DNA of 64,000 bases from Chitinophaga pinensis (GCA_945870425.1 CAMBSD010000016.1:1-64000), one strand, 5' to 3'; positions 37,668-46,114 are shown, counted from the first letter of the stretch. A program made the numbers and translations. Notes: a model not told the origin generated them from the letters alone.

Positions 37668-38036
37668 ATGAATAGTGATTTTGAAAATCTAAAATCGAGA
37701 ACACAAAAGTTTGCCTTAGGCATTATCAATCTGACCAAGCAAATGAGTGGAGATCAAGTATCAAAAGTATTAGGAAATCAACTTTTGAGGGCAGGCACAT
37801 CTGTTGGTGCAAACTACAGGTCAGCATGCAGAGCAAGGTCAAAAGCAGATTTTATTTCTAAAATAACGATAGTTGAAGAAGAGGTCGATGAATGTGTTTA
37901 TTGGTTAGAATTAATTGAACTGTCTGAAACTTTAAATTCAAAAGATGTGGCTATTTTGAGAAAAGAAGCATCTGAATTAACTGCTATTTTTACTGCTTCA
38001 GGAAAGACAGCAAAAGAATCCGTTCAAAAGAAATAA
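37668..38036 (+). CDS. Four-helix bundle (S23) protein
   Basis: A 122-residue all-helical protein of the S23/23S rRNA-intervening-sequence family: FALGIINLTKQM, LGNQLLRAGTSVGANYRSACRA, DFISKITIVEEEVDECVYWLELI. The family was first seen encoded in 23S rRNA insertions and includes Avd of diversity-generating retroelements; its general function is unknown. It lies between the ATPase and the first permease of an ABC operon, bounded on both sides by related repeats, which suggests it arrived as a small mobile unit. No reverse transcriptase or variable repeat is near. Confidence 0.88.
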   Translation: MNSDFENLKSRTQKFALGIINLTKQMSGDQVSKVLGNQLLRAGTSVGANYRSACRARSKADFISKITIVEEEVDECVYWLELIELSETLNSKDVAILRKEASELTAIFTASGKTAKESVQKK

Positions 38037-38070
38037 TATTGAATGATTGAAAAAGATATCAAAAAGAAGA

Positions 38071-38103
38071 TTTCGCATTTTTGTCACTTCACATTCCGCA
38101 ATT
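38071..38103 (+). repeat. REP-like repeat downstream of S23 gene
   Basis: TTTCGCATTTTTGTCACTTC followed by ACATTCCGCAATT. It is a direct copy of the motif at 37629-37660 and of 39453-39474. It ends 10 bp before the first permease gene. Confidence 0.75.
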
Positions 38104-38113
38104 AGATTAAGAC

Positions 38114-39346
38114 ATGTTTGACATAGACAAATGGCAAGAAATATTTGCTACCATTAGCAAAAATAGGCTGCGCACAGTTCTTACAGGCTTTAGTGTGGCT
38201 TGGGGAATTTTCATGCTTATTGTTTTGTTGGGCACTGGCAATGGCCTTGGTAATGGAGTAAAAAGTCAGTTTGCTAGAGATGCAGTTAATAGTGTTTGGT
38301 TTAACAATGGAAGAACATCTGTTGCTTATGATGGTATGCAACCTGGCAGGGATATCCGCTTAACCAATGAGGATTATCAAGCTATACGACAAAATGTAAA
38401 AAGCATTGAACATCTTTCTCCTCGTTTGCAACTGTATGATGTGAACCAATTTAATTATAAAAATAAATATGGTAGTTTCAGCACCAAAGGCTGCAACTAC
38501 GATATGATATTTGCTGAAAAAATTGAGGTATTGAAAGGTCGTTTTGTAAACGAATTGGACATCAAAGAATGTAGGAAAGTGTGTGCCATTGGGCAGCAAG
38601 TGGTTGATGAAATGTTTAAAGGCGAAGAACCTATCGACAAACTAATCAATATCAATAGCATTCCTTTTAAAGTGATTGGTGTGTTTAAAGATGGTGGCGG
38701 ACCAGATGATAACCGCAGGGCATATATCCCTATCAGCACTTCGCAAAGGGTATTTGGGAATGACAACAAATTAGATCAAATCATCTTTACCTTACCTGAA
38801 AGTGACATGGAAAACAGTGAGGTGATAAGTGATGAAGTGTATAAGTTATTAGCCCAGCGTCACCATTTCAACCCTGAAGATAAGAAGGCCGTTTTTCTAT
38901 GGAATAACCTGTTAGAATTTAAGCGCATCATGGGTTTGATTGATGGCATACGTTTGTTTATTTGGATCATTGGCATCGGCACTTTAATAGCAGGAATTGT
39001 AGGTGTAAGCAATATCATGATGATAGTGGTGAAAGAACGAACCAAAGAAATTGGCATTCGTAAAGCTTTAGGTGCTACTCCTGCCAGTATCATTTCTCTT
39101 ATTATTCAAGAAAGTGTTTTTATTACTGCTATATCTGGGTATGTGGGTATGATGCTCGGAATTGGTTTGCTTGAGTTGGCGCAAACGTATATGCCCGACA
39201 GTGACTATTTCAGGAAACCAGAAGTAGATTTAACAGTAGTCTTGGAGGCATTGGCAGTTTTGATTTTTGCTGGTTTCTTAGCAGGATTTTTTCCCGCTAG
39301 AAAAGCAGCCAAAATAGAACCTATTGAGGCATTGAGAGCGGAATAA
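38114..39346 (+). CDS. ABC transporter permease, MacB/FtsX type (first of two)
   Basis: A 410-residue protein: N-terminal cytoplasmic helix and TM1 (NRLRTVLTGFSVAWGIFMLIVLL), a large extracytoplasmic MacB_PCD domain (about 50-275), then three membrane segments in the FtsX domain (about 285-410; GVSNIMMIVVKERTKEIGIRKALGATP and GFFPARKAAKIEPIEALRAE). It pairs with the downstream paralogue, probably as a heterodimer with the ATPase at 36882. Confidence 0.9.
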   Translation: MFDIDKWQEIFATISKNRLRTVLTGFSVAWGIFMLIVLLGTGNGLGNGVKSQFARDAVNSVWFNNGRTSVAYDGMQPGRDIRLTNEDYQAIRQNVKSIEHLSPRLQLYDVNQFNYKNKYGSFSTKGCNYDMIFAEKIEVLKGRFVNELDIKECRKVCAIGQQVVDEMFKGEEPIDKLININSIPFKVIGVFKDGGGPDDNRRAYIPISTSQRVFGNDNKLDQIIFTLPESDMENSEVISDEVYKLLAQRHHFNPEDKKAVFLWNNLLEFKRIMGLIDGIRLFIWIIGIGTLIAGIVGVSNIMMIVVKERTKEIGIRKALGATPASIISLIIQESVFITAISGYVGMMLGIGLLELAQTYMPDSDYFRKPEVDLTVVLEALAVLIFAGFLAGFFPARKAAKIEPIEALRAE

Positions 39347-39354
39347 ATTCGAAA

Positions 39355-39474
39355 TGCGGAGTGACAAAAATGCGAAATGAAATAAAAAGATTTAAAACAG
39401 AACAAATTATAAAAGAAGAAGTGAAAATAAAAAATTGCAATAAAATACATACTTCGCATTTTTGTCATTCCGCA
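39355..39474 (+). repeat. Inverted-repeat element between the two permease genes
   Basis: Arms at 39355-39376 and 39453-39474 are 22 bp inverted copies with one mismatch, separated by 76 bp of AT-rich sequence without a reading frame. It shares its arm sequence with the repeats on both sides of the S23 gene and looks like the same element without that gene. Confidence 0.8.
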
Positions 39475-39491
39475 CTCCACATTCAAAATTA

Positions 39492-40739
39492 ATGGATCGT
39501 ATAAACGAAATATACCAGACCCTCAGCAAGAACAAGCTAAGAACCGTACTCACCGCTTTTGGTGTGTTTTGGGGCATCCTTATGCTTATCATCATGCTGG
39601 GTGCTGGTCATGGTTTGGAAAATGGCGTAGGTCGTATGTTTGGGGGTTCTGCTAAAAATGCTGTTTATATTTGGGCACAACAAACCTCCATTGCTTACAA
39701 AGGCTTGCCTAGAGGTAGAGGATTCAACTTTTTGATTGATGATGTGAAAGCCATCAAAGACAATGTGCCTGAATTGGGAGTGATTGCCCCTGCTGCACAG
39801 TTGGGTGGTTATAGAGGAGAGAATAATGTAAATAGAGGCAAATTTACAGGAGCCTTCACGGTTAGAGGAGATTTTCCAGATACTCGTAAAGTGCAAACTT
39901 TTAAAATAAAACAAGGAAGATTTTTAAATGAACTCGACATTATAGAATCAAGGAAAGTATGTGTGATTGCGCAAAGGGTGGAGGAAATATTGTTTCCTAA
40001 AAATGAAAATCCGATTGAGAAATACATTCAAATAAATGGGGTTTATTTTAAAGTAATAGGCTGCATTAAGGCCGACAATACAAGCGATGATGCAATGGAA
40101 AAAATGCAAACCATATATATGCCTTTCACTACTTTTCAGAATGCTTTCAATTTTGGAGGTAAAATTGGTTGGTTTACACTAACAGCAAAAGACAATATCC
40201 CTGCATCGGTGGTGGAGAACAAAATCAAAACAATATTAAAGCAAAGGCATTCCATTGCCCCCGATGATGAGCGAGCCATTGGCAGTTGGAACAGCGAAAA
40301 AGAATTTCAAAAACTCATGGGATTATTTCGTGGCATTGAAATGCTTGTTTGGATTGTGGGTGTTGGCACCTTGTTAGCAGGAGTTATTGGTGTAAGTAAT
40401 ATCATGCTTATCATTGTAAAAGAAAGAACCAAAGAGATTGGGGTGCGCAGGGCCATTGGTGCTACACCTCTCAATATCATGAGTCAAGTGGTGGCTGAGA
40501 GCATTGTATTAACATCCATTGCTGGTTATGTAGGTTTGGTGGTTGGGGTGTTTTTGCTTGAAGGTATTAATGCAGCCTTACAAGGTCAAGAAACAGGAAT
40601 GTTTCAAAACCCTGGAGTGGATATAGAAGTGGCTGTAAAGGCATTAATAATCCTTATCATTTCAGGTGCCTTGGCAGGCATTATACCTGCAAGAAAAGCA
40701 GTTGGAATTAGTCCTGTAGAAGCATTGAGAAATGAATAA
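39492..40739 (+). CDS. ABC transporter permease, MacB/FtsX type (second of two)
   Basis: A 415-residue protein with the same layout as the first permease: TM1 in LRTVLTAFGVFWGILMLIIML, MacB_PCD periplasmic domain, and the FtsX domain (VSNIMLIIVKERTKEIGVRRAIGATP, GIIPARKAVGISPVEALRNE). The start was set at ATG 39492 (MDRINEIYQTLSKNKLRT), matching its paralogue, rather than at a codon inside the upstream repeat. The two permeases are clearly diverged, so this is not a recent duplication. Confidence 0.9.
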   Translation: MDRINEIYQTLSKNKLRTVLTAFGVFWGILMLIIMLGAGHGLENGVGRMFGGSAKNAVYIWAQQTSIAYKGLPRGRGFNFLIDDVKAIKDNVPELGVIAPAAQLGGYRGENNVNRGKFTGAFTVRGDFPDTRKVQTFKIKQGRFLNELDIIESRKVCVIAQRVEEILFPKNENPIEKYIQINGVYFKVIGCIKADNTSDDAMEKMQTIYMPFTTFQNAFNFGGKIGWFTLTAKDNIPASVVENKIKTILKQRHSIAPDDERAIGSWNSEKEFQKLMGLFRGIEMLVWIVGVGTLLAGVIGVSNIMLIIVKERTKEIGVRRAIGATPLNIMSQVVAESIVLTSIAGYVGLVVGVFLLEGINAALQGQETGMFQNPGVDIEVAVKALIILIISGALAGIIPARKAVGISPVEALRNE

Positions 40740-40753
40740 GAAATGTTGAATTT

Positions 40754-40769
40754 CCCCTCTTGGGAGGGG
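40754..40769 (+). repeat. Short intergenic hairpin
   Basis: CCCCTC, loop TTGG, GAGGGG, followed by TTAGGGGTGGG. It lies between the second permease and the membrane-fusion gene. There is no T-run, so a terminator role is unlikely inside the operon. Confidence 0.55.
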
Positions 40770-40842
40770 TTAGGGGTGGGTTGAAAAAATTTAAAATTAA
40801 TAGACTAGCTGCGAAAAGCTCACAGTTAGTTGCAAATATAAT

Positions 40843-41952
40843 ATGAAAAAAATAATAAGAATAAGTCTGTTTGTTGCTTTAGGGGCATTGTTTATTTACA
40901 CGATTTATTATCTGTATAACAAGAACCAACAAAAACCTGTGGTGTATAAAACCATCAATATGTCGGAAACGGATATTGTCAAAAAAACATTGGCAACAGG
41001 CAGCATAGTTCCTCGCAGGGAAATCAATATCAAACCCCAAGTTTCAGGTATCATCGAAAAAATATTTGTGGTAGCAGGTACCAAGGTAAAAAAGGGTGAT
41101 ATGATTGCTCGTATCAAAATCATCCCAAACATGTTGAACCTTGCGAATGCTGAAAGCAGAATCTCGCGTGCTAAGATTGCTTTGGACAATGCCAAAATAG
41201 ACTTTGATCGCTACCAAAAATTGTATGAACAAAAAATGGTTTCCTTGCAAGAATACCAACCTTATGCGCTTAACTTCAAAAATTCTAAAGAGGAATTAGA
41301 AGCTGCCGAAAACAATATTGCTTTGATTAAAGAAGGTGTGAGTAAAGCAAGTGGAAAAGTAACCAATACCATAGTGCGCAGCACCATTGATGGAATGATT
41401 TTAGATATCCCTGTAAAAGAAGGTGGCAGTGTGATTGAAAGCAATAATTTTAATGAAGGAACCACCATTGCTAGCATAGCAGATATGGGTGAAATGATTT
41501 TTGATGGCAAGGTAGATGAAAGTGAAGTAGGAAAAATTAGACCCAATATGCCATTGATACTGACCATAGGTGCACTTGACACTGTTAAGTTTGATGCTAG
41601 TCTTGAATACATTGCACCTAAAGGTGTAAAAGAAAATGGAGCTATTCAATTTCAAATTAAGGCCAAAGTTAATTTGCAAAAAGATGTGTTCCTAAGAGCG
41701 GGCTATAGCAGCACCGCTGATATTGTGCTTGCCAAGCGTGATAAGGTAATGGCCTTGCCTGAGGGTGTTTTGCAGTTTGAAAATGGAAAAACATTTGTGG
41801 AAGTAGAAACTACTTCACAAGTGTTTGAAAAACGCTTTATCCAAACAGGACTAAGTGATGGGATTAATATTGAAGTCGTTTCGGGTATAAGTAAAGTAGA
41901 TAAGATTAAGAACATCAATGCCAGCAATGCGGAGGCAGAAGGCAAGAAGTAA
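40843..41952 (+). CDS. Periplasmic adaptor (membrane fusion) protein, MacA/HlyD type
   Basis: A 369-residue protein anchored by an N-terminal membrane helix (about 5-24, FVALGALFIYTIYYLY). Then come a lipoyl half (INIKPQVSGIIEKIFVVAGTKVKKGDMIARI), a helical hairpin (about 100-165), the second lipoyl half with STIDGMILDIPVKEGGSV, and a beta-barrel and membrane-proximal region with FLRAGYSSTADIVLAKRDKVMALPEGVL. It links the inner-membrane ABC complex to an outer-membrane channel, which is not encoded here. Substrate unknown. Confidence 0.9.
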   Translation: MKKIIRISLFVALGALFIYTIYYLYNKNQQKPVVYKTINMSETDIVKKTLATGSIVPRREINIKPQVSGIIEKIFVVAGTKVKKGDMIARIKIIPNMLNLANAESRISRAKIALDNAKIDFDRYQKLYEQKMVSLQEYQPYALNFKNSKEELEAAENNIALIKEGVSKASGKVTNTIVRSTIDGMILDIPVKEGGSVIESNNFNEGTTIASIADMGEMIFDGKVDESEVGKIRPNMPLILTIGALDTVKFDASLEYIAPKGVKENGAIQFQIKAKVNLQKDVFLRAGYSSTADIVLAKRDKVMALPEGVLQFENGKTFVEVETTSQVFEKRFIQTGLSDGINIEVVSGISKVDKIKNINASNAEAEGKK

Positions 41953-42166
41953 GTTTTTATAATAACATCTTAGTATTAATGAAGCCTTTTTTAGTATAGT
42001 CAGGCACTTAAATCTAGAAATATAAATTTAGTAGAAACTAGTTATACCTGATTTCATAAATCTTGTTAGCGAATGGTTTGCATACAAAAATTTCATAGTT
42101 ACAAAAAAAACAGTATCACTTTTTATTTGTTTGATATGAATACCTTAGTTTTCAAAAATCAATCAA

Positions 42167-42781
42167 ATGAAATACATAAAAAACCAATTTAAACTCTTTA
42201 CATTTCTTATGTCTTTGTTGGTCTTAATTAGTGCATGTGAAAAAGAAAGTGCTTCAACAAGCTATCCCACTAAAAATCCAATGACTGAAACTATATACTC
42301 ACCTAATGAAATTTATCATTACTCTTATAAATCGATAGATGACGGCAAAGAAGTAAAACTATCCACTTATAGAGGTAAAAAGATAATGTTTGTAAATACT
42401 GCATCTCTTTGTGGCAACACCCCTCAATATGCTAAGCTGCAATCCTTGTATTCAAACTATAGTAACAAATTGGTGATTGTAGGTTTCCCTTGTAACCAAT
42501 TTAGTTCTCAAGAGCCAAGTGCAGATTCTAGTATTTACACATTTTGTACTAGCCGATATGGAGTAACGTTCCCACTTTCAACAAAAATTGATGTTATGGG
42601 AACTAAACGCGATTCAGTTTATGTTTGGCTTACAGAAAAAAGCTTCAATGGAGTTGCAAGCACCACTGTTGCTTGGAATTTTCAAAAATATTTGATTGAT
42701 ACAAACGGAAAATATATACAAATGTTTCCAAACGATATGCAACCAGATGATCCTATTATCATTGCGGCCATTAATAAATAG
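42167..42781 (+). CDS. Glutathione peroxidase family lipoprotein (Cys type)
   Basis: A 204-residue protein with a lipoprotein signal (LVLISAC, Cys24) followed by a thioredoxin-fold GPx domain. The peroxidatic Cys82 is in NTASLCGNTPQY (Cys in place of selenocysteine), a candidate resolving Cys is in VGFPCNQFSSQEP, and WNFQKYLID carries the conserved Trp and Asn of the catalytic tetrad. Family members in bacteria mostly use thioredoxin rather than glutathione. Export as a lipoprotein is less common than the cytoplasmic form and would place peroxide removal in the envelope. Confidence 0.88.
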   Translation: MKYIKNQFKLFTFLMSLLVLISACEKESASTSYPTKNPMTETIYSPNEIYHYSYKSIDDGKEVKLSTYRGKKIMFVNTASLCGNTPQYAKLQSLYSNYSNKLVIVGFPCNQFSSQEPSADSSIYTFCTSRYGVTFPLSTKIDVMGTKRDSVYVWLTEKSFNGVASTTVAWNFQKYLIDTNGKYIQMFPNDMQPDDPIIIAAINK

Positions 42782-43042
42782 CAATCATGTTTCAAAAGTT
42801 AATTAGGAATCTGCTGAATCAATCTTGCAGGAGAGCAAGCCTATAAGAAGAAAAGCTAGAAAGACAAAAAAACCTGTGATGACTTAGATAAGCAAATAAA
42901 AAAATAGTTTTATCATATAAAGCCAAACACCAATCAAGCTAATTAACAAGTTCATCTCCTTTCTAAAAAACAAATGCTGCAATAGAATTTTAACTTTACA
43001 TTTAATAATCAGAAGCTATTACAATAATCATGACTGATAACA

Positions 43043-43855
43043 ATGAAAACAAAAATTACATTCCCAAAAAAAGTAGCACTCCTATTCTGCTTATTGACAA
43101 TATTCAATGTCAACAGTAAGTTATATTCACAAATTATATATACTGACATCATACCTGACGCTACTCCCAACGCATCTTATTATTTAGATTTAAACAATGA
43201 TGCCATTGTTGATTTCTTAATTTACTATGGAGGAGGTGCTGGAATAGCAGGCGTGATGTGTGCCCCTTATAATGACAATGCGTATGCAGGAGAATTTATT
43301 GGTGCCGCATATTTTCCTTGGGCATTTTCTGCATCAAAAAGTATTTGTGACACGCTAGTAACTTGGTTTGATTCAAGCAAGCCGGGCACATTGGCAATGG
43401 GAACAAACATTGGATATTGGCCAGGAGTAACCAATAAATATTTAGCACTCAAACTTATTGTGGGAACAAACACCTACTATGGTTGGGCACGTCTAGATTT
43501 ACTGGCAACATCCTCTTCCTTCACCATAAAAGATTATGCCTACCAAAGCACTCCTAATACCTGTATTCAAACAGGGCAAAGCATTTCAGGTATAAATGAA
43601 AGTATAGATAAGCAAACATTTTCTATCTTTCCTAATCCTTTCAGTTCCTCAACAACTATAAAAACAATTGGCAAACTCAAAAATGCTAGCCTAACAATTT
43701 GCAACTCGTATGGGCAAACTTTTAAGGAACTTAAAAATATTTCAGGGAATACCTTGACTTTAACCCGAGATAATCTTCCAAGTGGCTTGTATTTCATTTG
43801 GCTTACCGAAGAAAACAAAACTATCGCAGTAGAGAAATTAATGATTATCGACTGA
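43043..43855 (+). CDS. Secreted protein with T9SS C-terminal sorting domain
   Basis: A 270-residue protein with a signal peptide (LFCLLTIFNVNSKLYSQ). The central region (about 30-180) is beta-rich with no family I recognise (ASYYLDLNNDAIVDFLIYYGG resembles a calcium-loop-like stretch). The last about 75 residues are a type A T9SS sorting domain: FSIFPNPFSSSTTI, LTICNSYGQTF and LPSGLYFIWLTEENKTIAVEKLMI. The protein should cross the outer membrane by type IX secretion and have this tail removed. Confidence 0.85.
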   Translation: MKTKITFPKKVALLFCLLTIFNVNSKLYSQIIYTDIIPDATPNASYYLDLNNDAIVDFLIYYGGGAGIAGVMCAPYNDNAYAGEFIGAAYFPWAFSASKSICDTLVTWFDSSKPGTLAMGTNIGYWPGVTNKYLALKLIVGTNTYYGWARLDLLATSSSFTIKDYAYQSTPNTCIQTGQSISGINESIDKQTFSIFPNPFSSSTTIKTIGKLKNASLTICNSYGQTFKELKNISGNTLTLTRDNLPSGLYFIWLTEENKTIAVEKLMIID

Positions 43856-43925
43856 CACTAAAAAAGTAAGTCTTGACATCAATCGACTTTCTACTAATTA
43901 AGTTCAAAACATTGTTTGTATTATT

Positions 43926-43980
43926 GATCTCCTTCGGGGTTCTGCATTAACTTCTTCCATTTAACCCTTTCAGGGTAAGA
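43926..43980 (+). repeat. Two short hairpins of the dispersed GAA-loop type
   Basis: CCTTCGGGG (43932-43940) is similar to the complement of the hairpin at 58295-58309, including the following TTCTGC. ACCCT-TTC-AGGGT (43965-43977) is a second small palindrome whose loop reads GAA on the minus strand. Confidence 0.5.
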
Positions 43981-44004
43981 AAAATTTTAGTTCTCAAACC
44001 ACAT

Positions 44005-44056
44005 TATCCTTTGAGTTAGTAAAGTGCTTCAAGGATAAATTATGAATGTAGTGACT
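44005..44056 (+). repeat. Dispersed hairpin repeat, copy 1 (degenerate)
   Basis: ATCCTTTGAGTTAGTAAAGT followed by GCTTCAAGGAT and TATGAATGTAGTG, a diverged copy of the repeat at 46115 and 46923. Confidence 0.6.
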
Positions 44057-44139
44057 ATGAAAATGGATTACAAACTAAAGTGCAGACAAAACTCCTGTAT
44101 GGGTATAAGTATCGTTTCATTTATAGTAAAACTATCTTA

Positions 44140-44955
44140 CTAATTTTTTATTGGAGTTACAATTGAATTTGAAATAAAATAAGATCCATCAGAATTCTTC
44201 ACCCAAACTAATACAACAGCTTTTAACTTTTCTTTCTTGAATTTAGGATCCAGCACTGCTTCAAAAGTTTTTTTGAAAACCATGTCTTTTTTAATGCTAC
44301 TTTCAGAGATAATATCTCCTGTAATACTCGTTCCCATTTTACTTCTTAAAACAGAATTGTGAATATTTTTTTCAACACTTGAATCAGAAGTTTGGGTCTC
44401 AAAAATACCGTCTTCAATTACATAAGTAGCAGCATAGTATTCACTAGTAACATCTTTAAAAAATTTTATTTTACTATCAACCTGCAATAAACCCTTGCTA
44501 TTAAGGTAAAATGAAGCAAGGATATTTGCTGTGGGAGTTCTATTTAGGTATGCACTAGCCTTTGAAACTGCATCTTCTGACATTGATGATAAAACTAGAA
44601 CTCTATCAGATGGTTCATCAGATCCCCCAACGTACATATAAGGTACACGATCTGCATTGAACAATTTTGCCAGATCATTGCCGTCAGGGATATTCATTGG
44701 GTCAGCTTGTTGGCATGTAATAATGGAAACTTTTGATTCTCCAAGTTCCTTTTTCAAAGCCTCTTTAGCAGGTTTTCCAAGAGAGCCACAAGGTCCACAC
44801 CAAGTTCCACCGAAATAAAACACAGTTGCTTGTTGTGTTGCAGATGGCTCTGGCTCTGGAAGCACAACAGTAGAACTGGATTCTTCTTTAGAACAAGAAA
44901 CTAAGAATAAACTTACAATTACAATAGTAACAGCTAAATATTTTAGATGTGTCAT
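44140..44955 (-). CDS. Thioredoxin-fold lipoprotein, Omp28-related
   Basis: A 271-residue lipoprotein (lipobox FLVSC, Cys21) with an N-terminal thioredoxin-like domain (about 40-150) carrying a CxxC pair in FGGTWCGPCGS. A C-terminal beta-rich part follows (about 155-271; KGLLQVDSKIKFFKDVTSEYYAATYVIEDGIFETQ, then NSVLRSKMGTSITGD), which resembles the Omp28-type outer-membrane lipoproteins of Bacteroidota. It probably acts as a periplasmic or surface thiol-disulfide protein. Confidence 0.75.
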   Translation of the reverse strand: MTHLKYLAVTIVIVSLFLVSCSKEESSSTVVLPEPEPSATQQATVFYFGGTWCGPCGSLGKPAKEALKKELGESKVSIITCQQADPMNIPDGNDLAKLFNADRVPYMYVGGSDEPSDRVLVLSSMSEDAVSKASAYLNRTPTANILASFYLNSKGLLQVDSKIKFFKDVTSEYYAATYVIEDGIFETQTSDSSVEKNIHNSVLRSKMGTSITGDIISESSIKKDMVFKKTFEAVLDPKFKKEKLKAVVLVWVKNSDGSYFISNSIVTPIKN

Positions 44956-45025
44956 TTTTCAAATAAATTAAAGGCAATATAGATATTTTAAAAAGTCAAA
45001 AAAATAATGATTCCATAAATCTCCA

Positions 45026-45149
45026 CTTTCTAAGTGCTAGCAAAGCACTCTAAGGATTTAAAATGAAATGTAGTGTCTCAGACACGGGTTTAAAAAGTGA
45101 TTTAGCATTATAATCAATCATGGAGGTGGGACGCCTGCAAGGGCAGAGA
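45026..45149 (+). repeat. Dispersed hairpin repeat, copy 2
   Basis: Full-length copy: a GCAAAGCACTCTAAGGAT arm, then AAAATGAAATGTAGTGTCTC, AGACACGGGTTTAA and the tail GACGCCTGCAAGGGCAG. It lies 130 bp upstream of the Fic gene. Confidence 0.8.
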
Positions 45150-45237
45150 AAGCCAAGTTGAATTTTGATGATAATATTCCACCTGAATCCACAGTCTTTG
45201 GTTGGCGGTATTTTTGGCGATTGTTTAATCAATATAG

Positions 45238-45273
45238 TTTTGTTTAAAACAAATAACTAAAAATCTATCTTTG
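45238..45273 (+). promoter_or_regulatory. Promoter of fic
   Basis: TATCTTTG (45266-45273) ends 4 nt before the ATG. TTTTG at 45238-45242 is a possible -33 element, though the 23 nt spacer is longer than usual. Confidence 0.5.
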
Positions 45274-45277
45274 GAAT

Positions 45278-45859
45278 ATGGATGATGAAACAAGTTGGAC
45301 AACTTCACCAGATGAAAATAAATTATACCTTACTGACAAAAACCTCATTAATGAGTTTGAAGCAAAAGGTATTGCTACTGCCGAACTTTTCGTTTTTGGA
45401 CTTGACAGCGATCTACCATTTTCAACCCAACTTCTTTTAGCAATTCATAGCGTTGCATTTTCTGAACTTTACGATTGGGCTGGTAAATGGAGGACAACAC
45501 AAGTCGTAGTTGGACAGTTTACGCCACCTGAACCGACAATGGTTTTACAACTCATGTATCAGTTTATTGACAACTTAAATTACAAAATCAATAATTCAAA
45601 GACTTCACAAGAACATTTGGATTGCCTTACTTATGCGCACTATGAATTTATTCGTATTCACCCATTCAACAATGGCAACGGGAGGACAGGACGCATAATA
45701 ATGAACCTTATAGCTTTGAAGTTTGGTTATAGGCCACTTGAACTTTATCACCGTGAAGGTGACAGCAGGAAAGTTTATATTGATGCAATGAAGCTAGCTG
45801 ACAAAGGAAACTTTGAACCCTTAAAGACTTTGATTAGAAAAGAATTGAGCCCCTTTTAA
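45278..45859 (+). CDS. fic: Fic family AMP-transferase toxin
   Basis: A 193-residue Fic-domain protein. The catalytic motif HPFNNGNGRTGR (residues 128-139) is a perfect match to HPFx(D/N)GNGRxxR, so it should transfer AMP from ATP to a hydroxyl side chain. The flap region is in the preceding segment (WAGKWRTTQVVVGQF). The protein lacks the internal S/TxxxE(G/N) inhibitory helix of self-inhibited class II and III enzymes, which suggests a separate antitoxin (class I). A candidate with that motif is encoded convergently, with the 3' ends overlapping by 39 bp. Confidence 0.9.
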   Translation: MDDETSWTTSPDENKLYLTDKNLINEFEAKGIATAELFVFGLDSDLPFSTQLLLAIHSVAFSELYDWAGKWRTTQVVVGQFTPPEPTMVLQLMYQFIDNLNYKINNSKTSQEHLDCLTYAHYEFIRIHPFNNGNGRTGRIIMNLIALKFGYRPLELYHREGDSRKVYIDAMKLADKGNFEPLKTLIRKELSPF

Positions 45860-46015
45860 TTCTTGTTCCTTCAACAATGACAAAACAATTTCTTCAACCT
45901 TAAGCATTGACACTTGTTGGTTCTCTAACGACATCGTTGAGAAGACAGTGTTGGTAAGCACTTGAGCCAAGAAACTTTTATCTTTTAGTTTCGGATATTT
46001 ATCGTAAAATTTCAT
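45821..46015 (-). CDS. Probable Fic antitoxin with TxxxEN inhibition motif
   Basis: A 64-residue protein encoded tail-to-tail with fic. Residues 26-32 read STMSLEN. Thr27-x3-Glu31-Asn32 matches the (S/T)xxxE(G/N) inhibitory helix of Fic antitoxins, whose Glu blocks productive ATP binding. ATG at 46015 is chosen over a TTG 12 nt upstream. A full promoter (TTTG, 20 nt, TACCTTTG, 46025-46056) lies just before it, 9 nt from the ATG. It has no DNA-binding domain. No resemblance to the known upstream-encoded VbhA beyond the motif is claimed. Confidence 0.7.
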   Translation of the reverse strand: MKFYDKYPKLKDKSFLAQVLTNTVFSTMSLENQQVSMLKVEEIVLSLLKEQELKGAQFFSNQSL

Positions 46016-46024
46016 TTCTGAATA

Positions 46025-46056
46025 CAAAGGTAATGGGTTTTGTTACACTTATCAAA
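46025..46056 (-). promoter_or_regulatory. Promoter of Fic antitoxin gene
   Basis: On the minus strand TTTG (46053-46056), a 20 nt spacer and TACCTTTG (46025-46032) match the consensus exactly. The box ends 9 nt before the ATG. Confidence 0.65.
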
Positions 46057-46114
46057 TGTTCTTCAAAACTTATAACCACAGAACTAAAAACAGAAAAAAG
46101 CCTGGGATCTCCTC

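Noticed and set aside
37541-38103. Possible diversity-generating retroelement, because S23 proteins include Avd
   Set aside because: I see no reverse transcriptase, no template/variable repeat pair with adenine-specific changes, and no C-type lectin target nearby.
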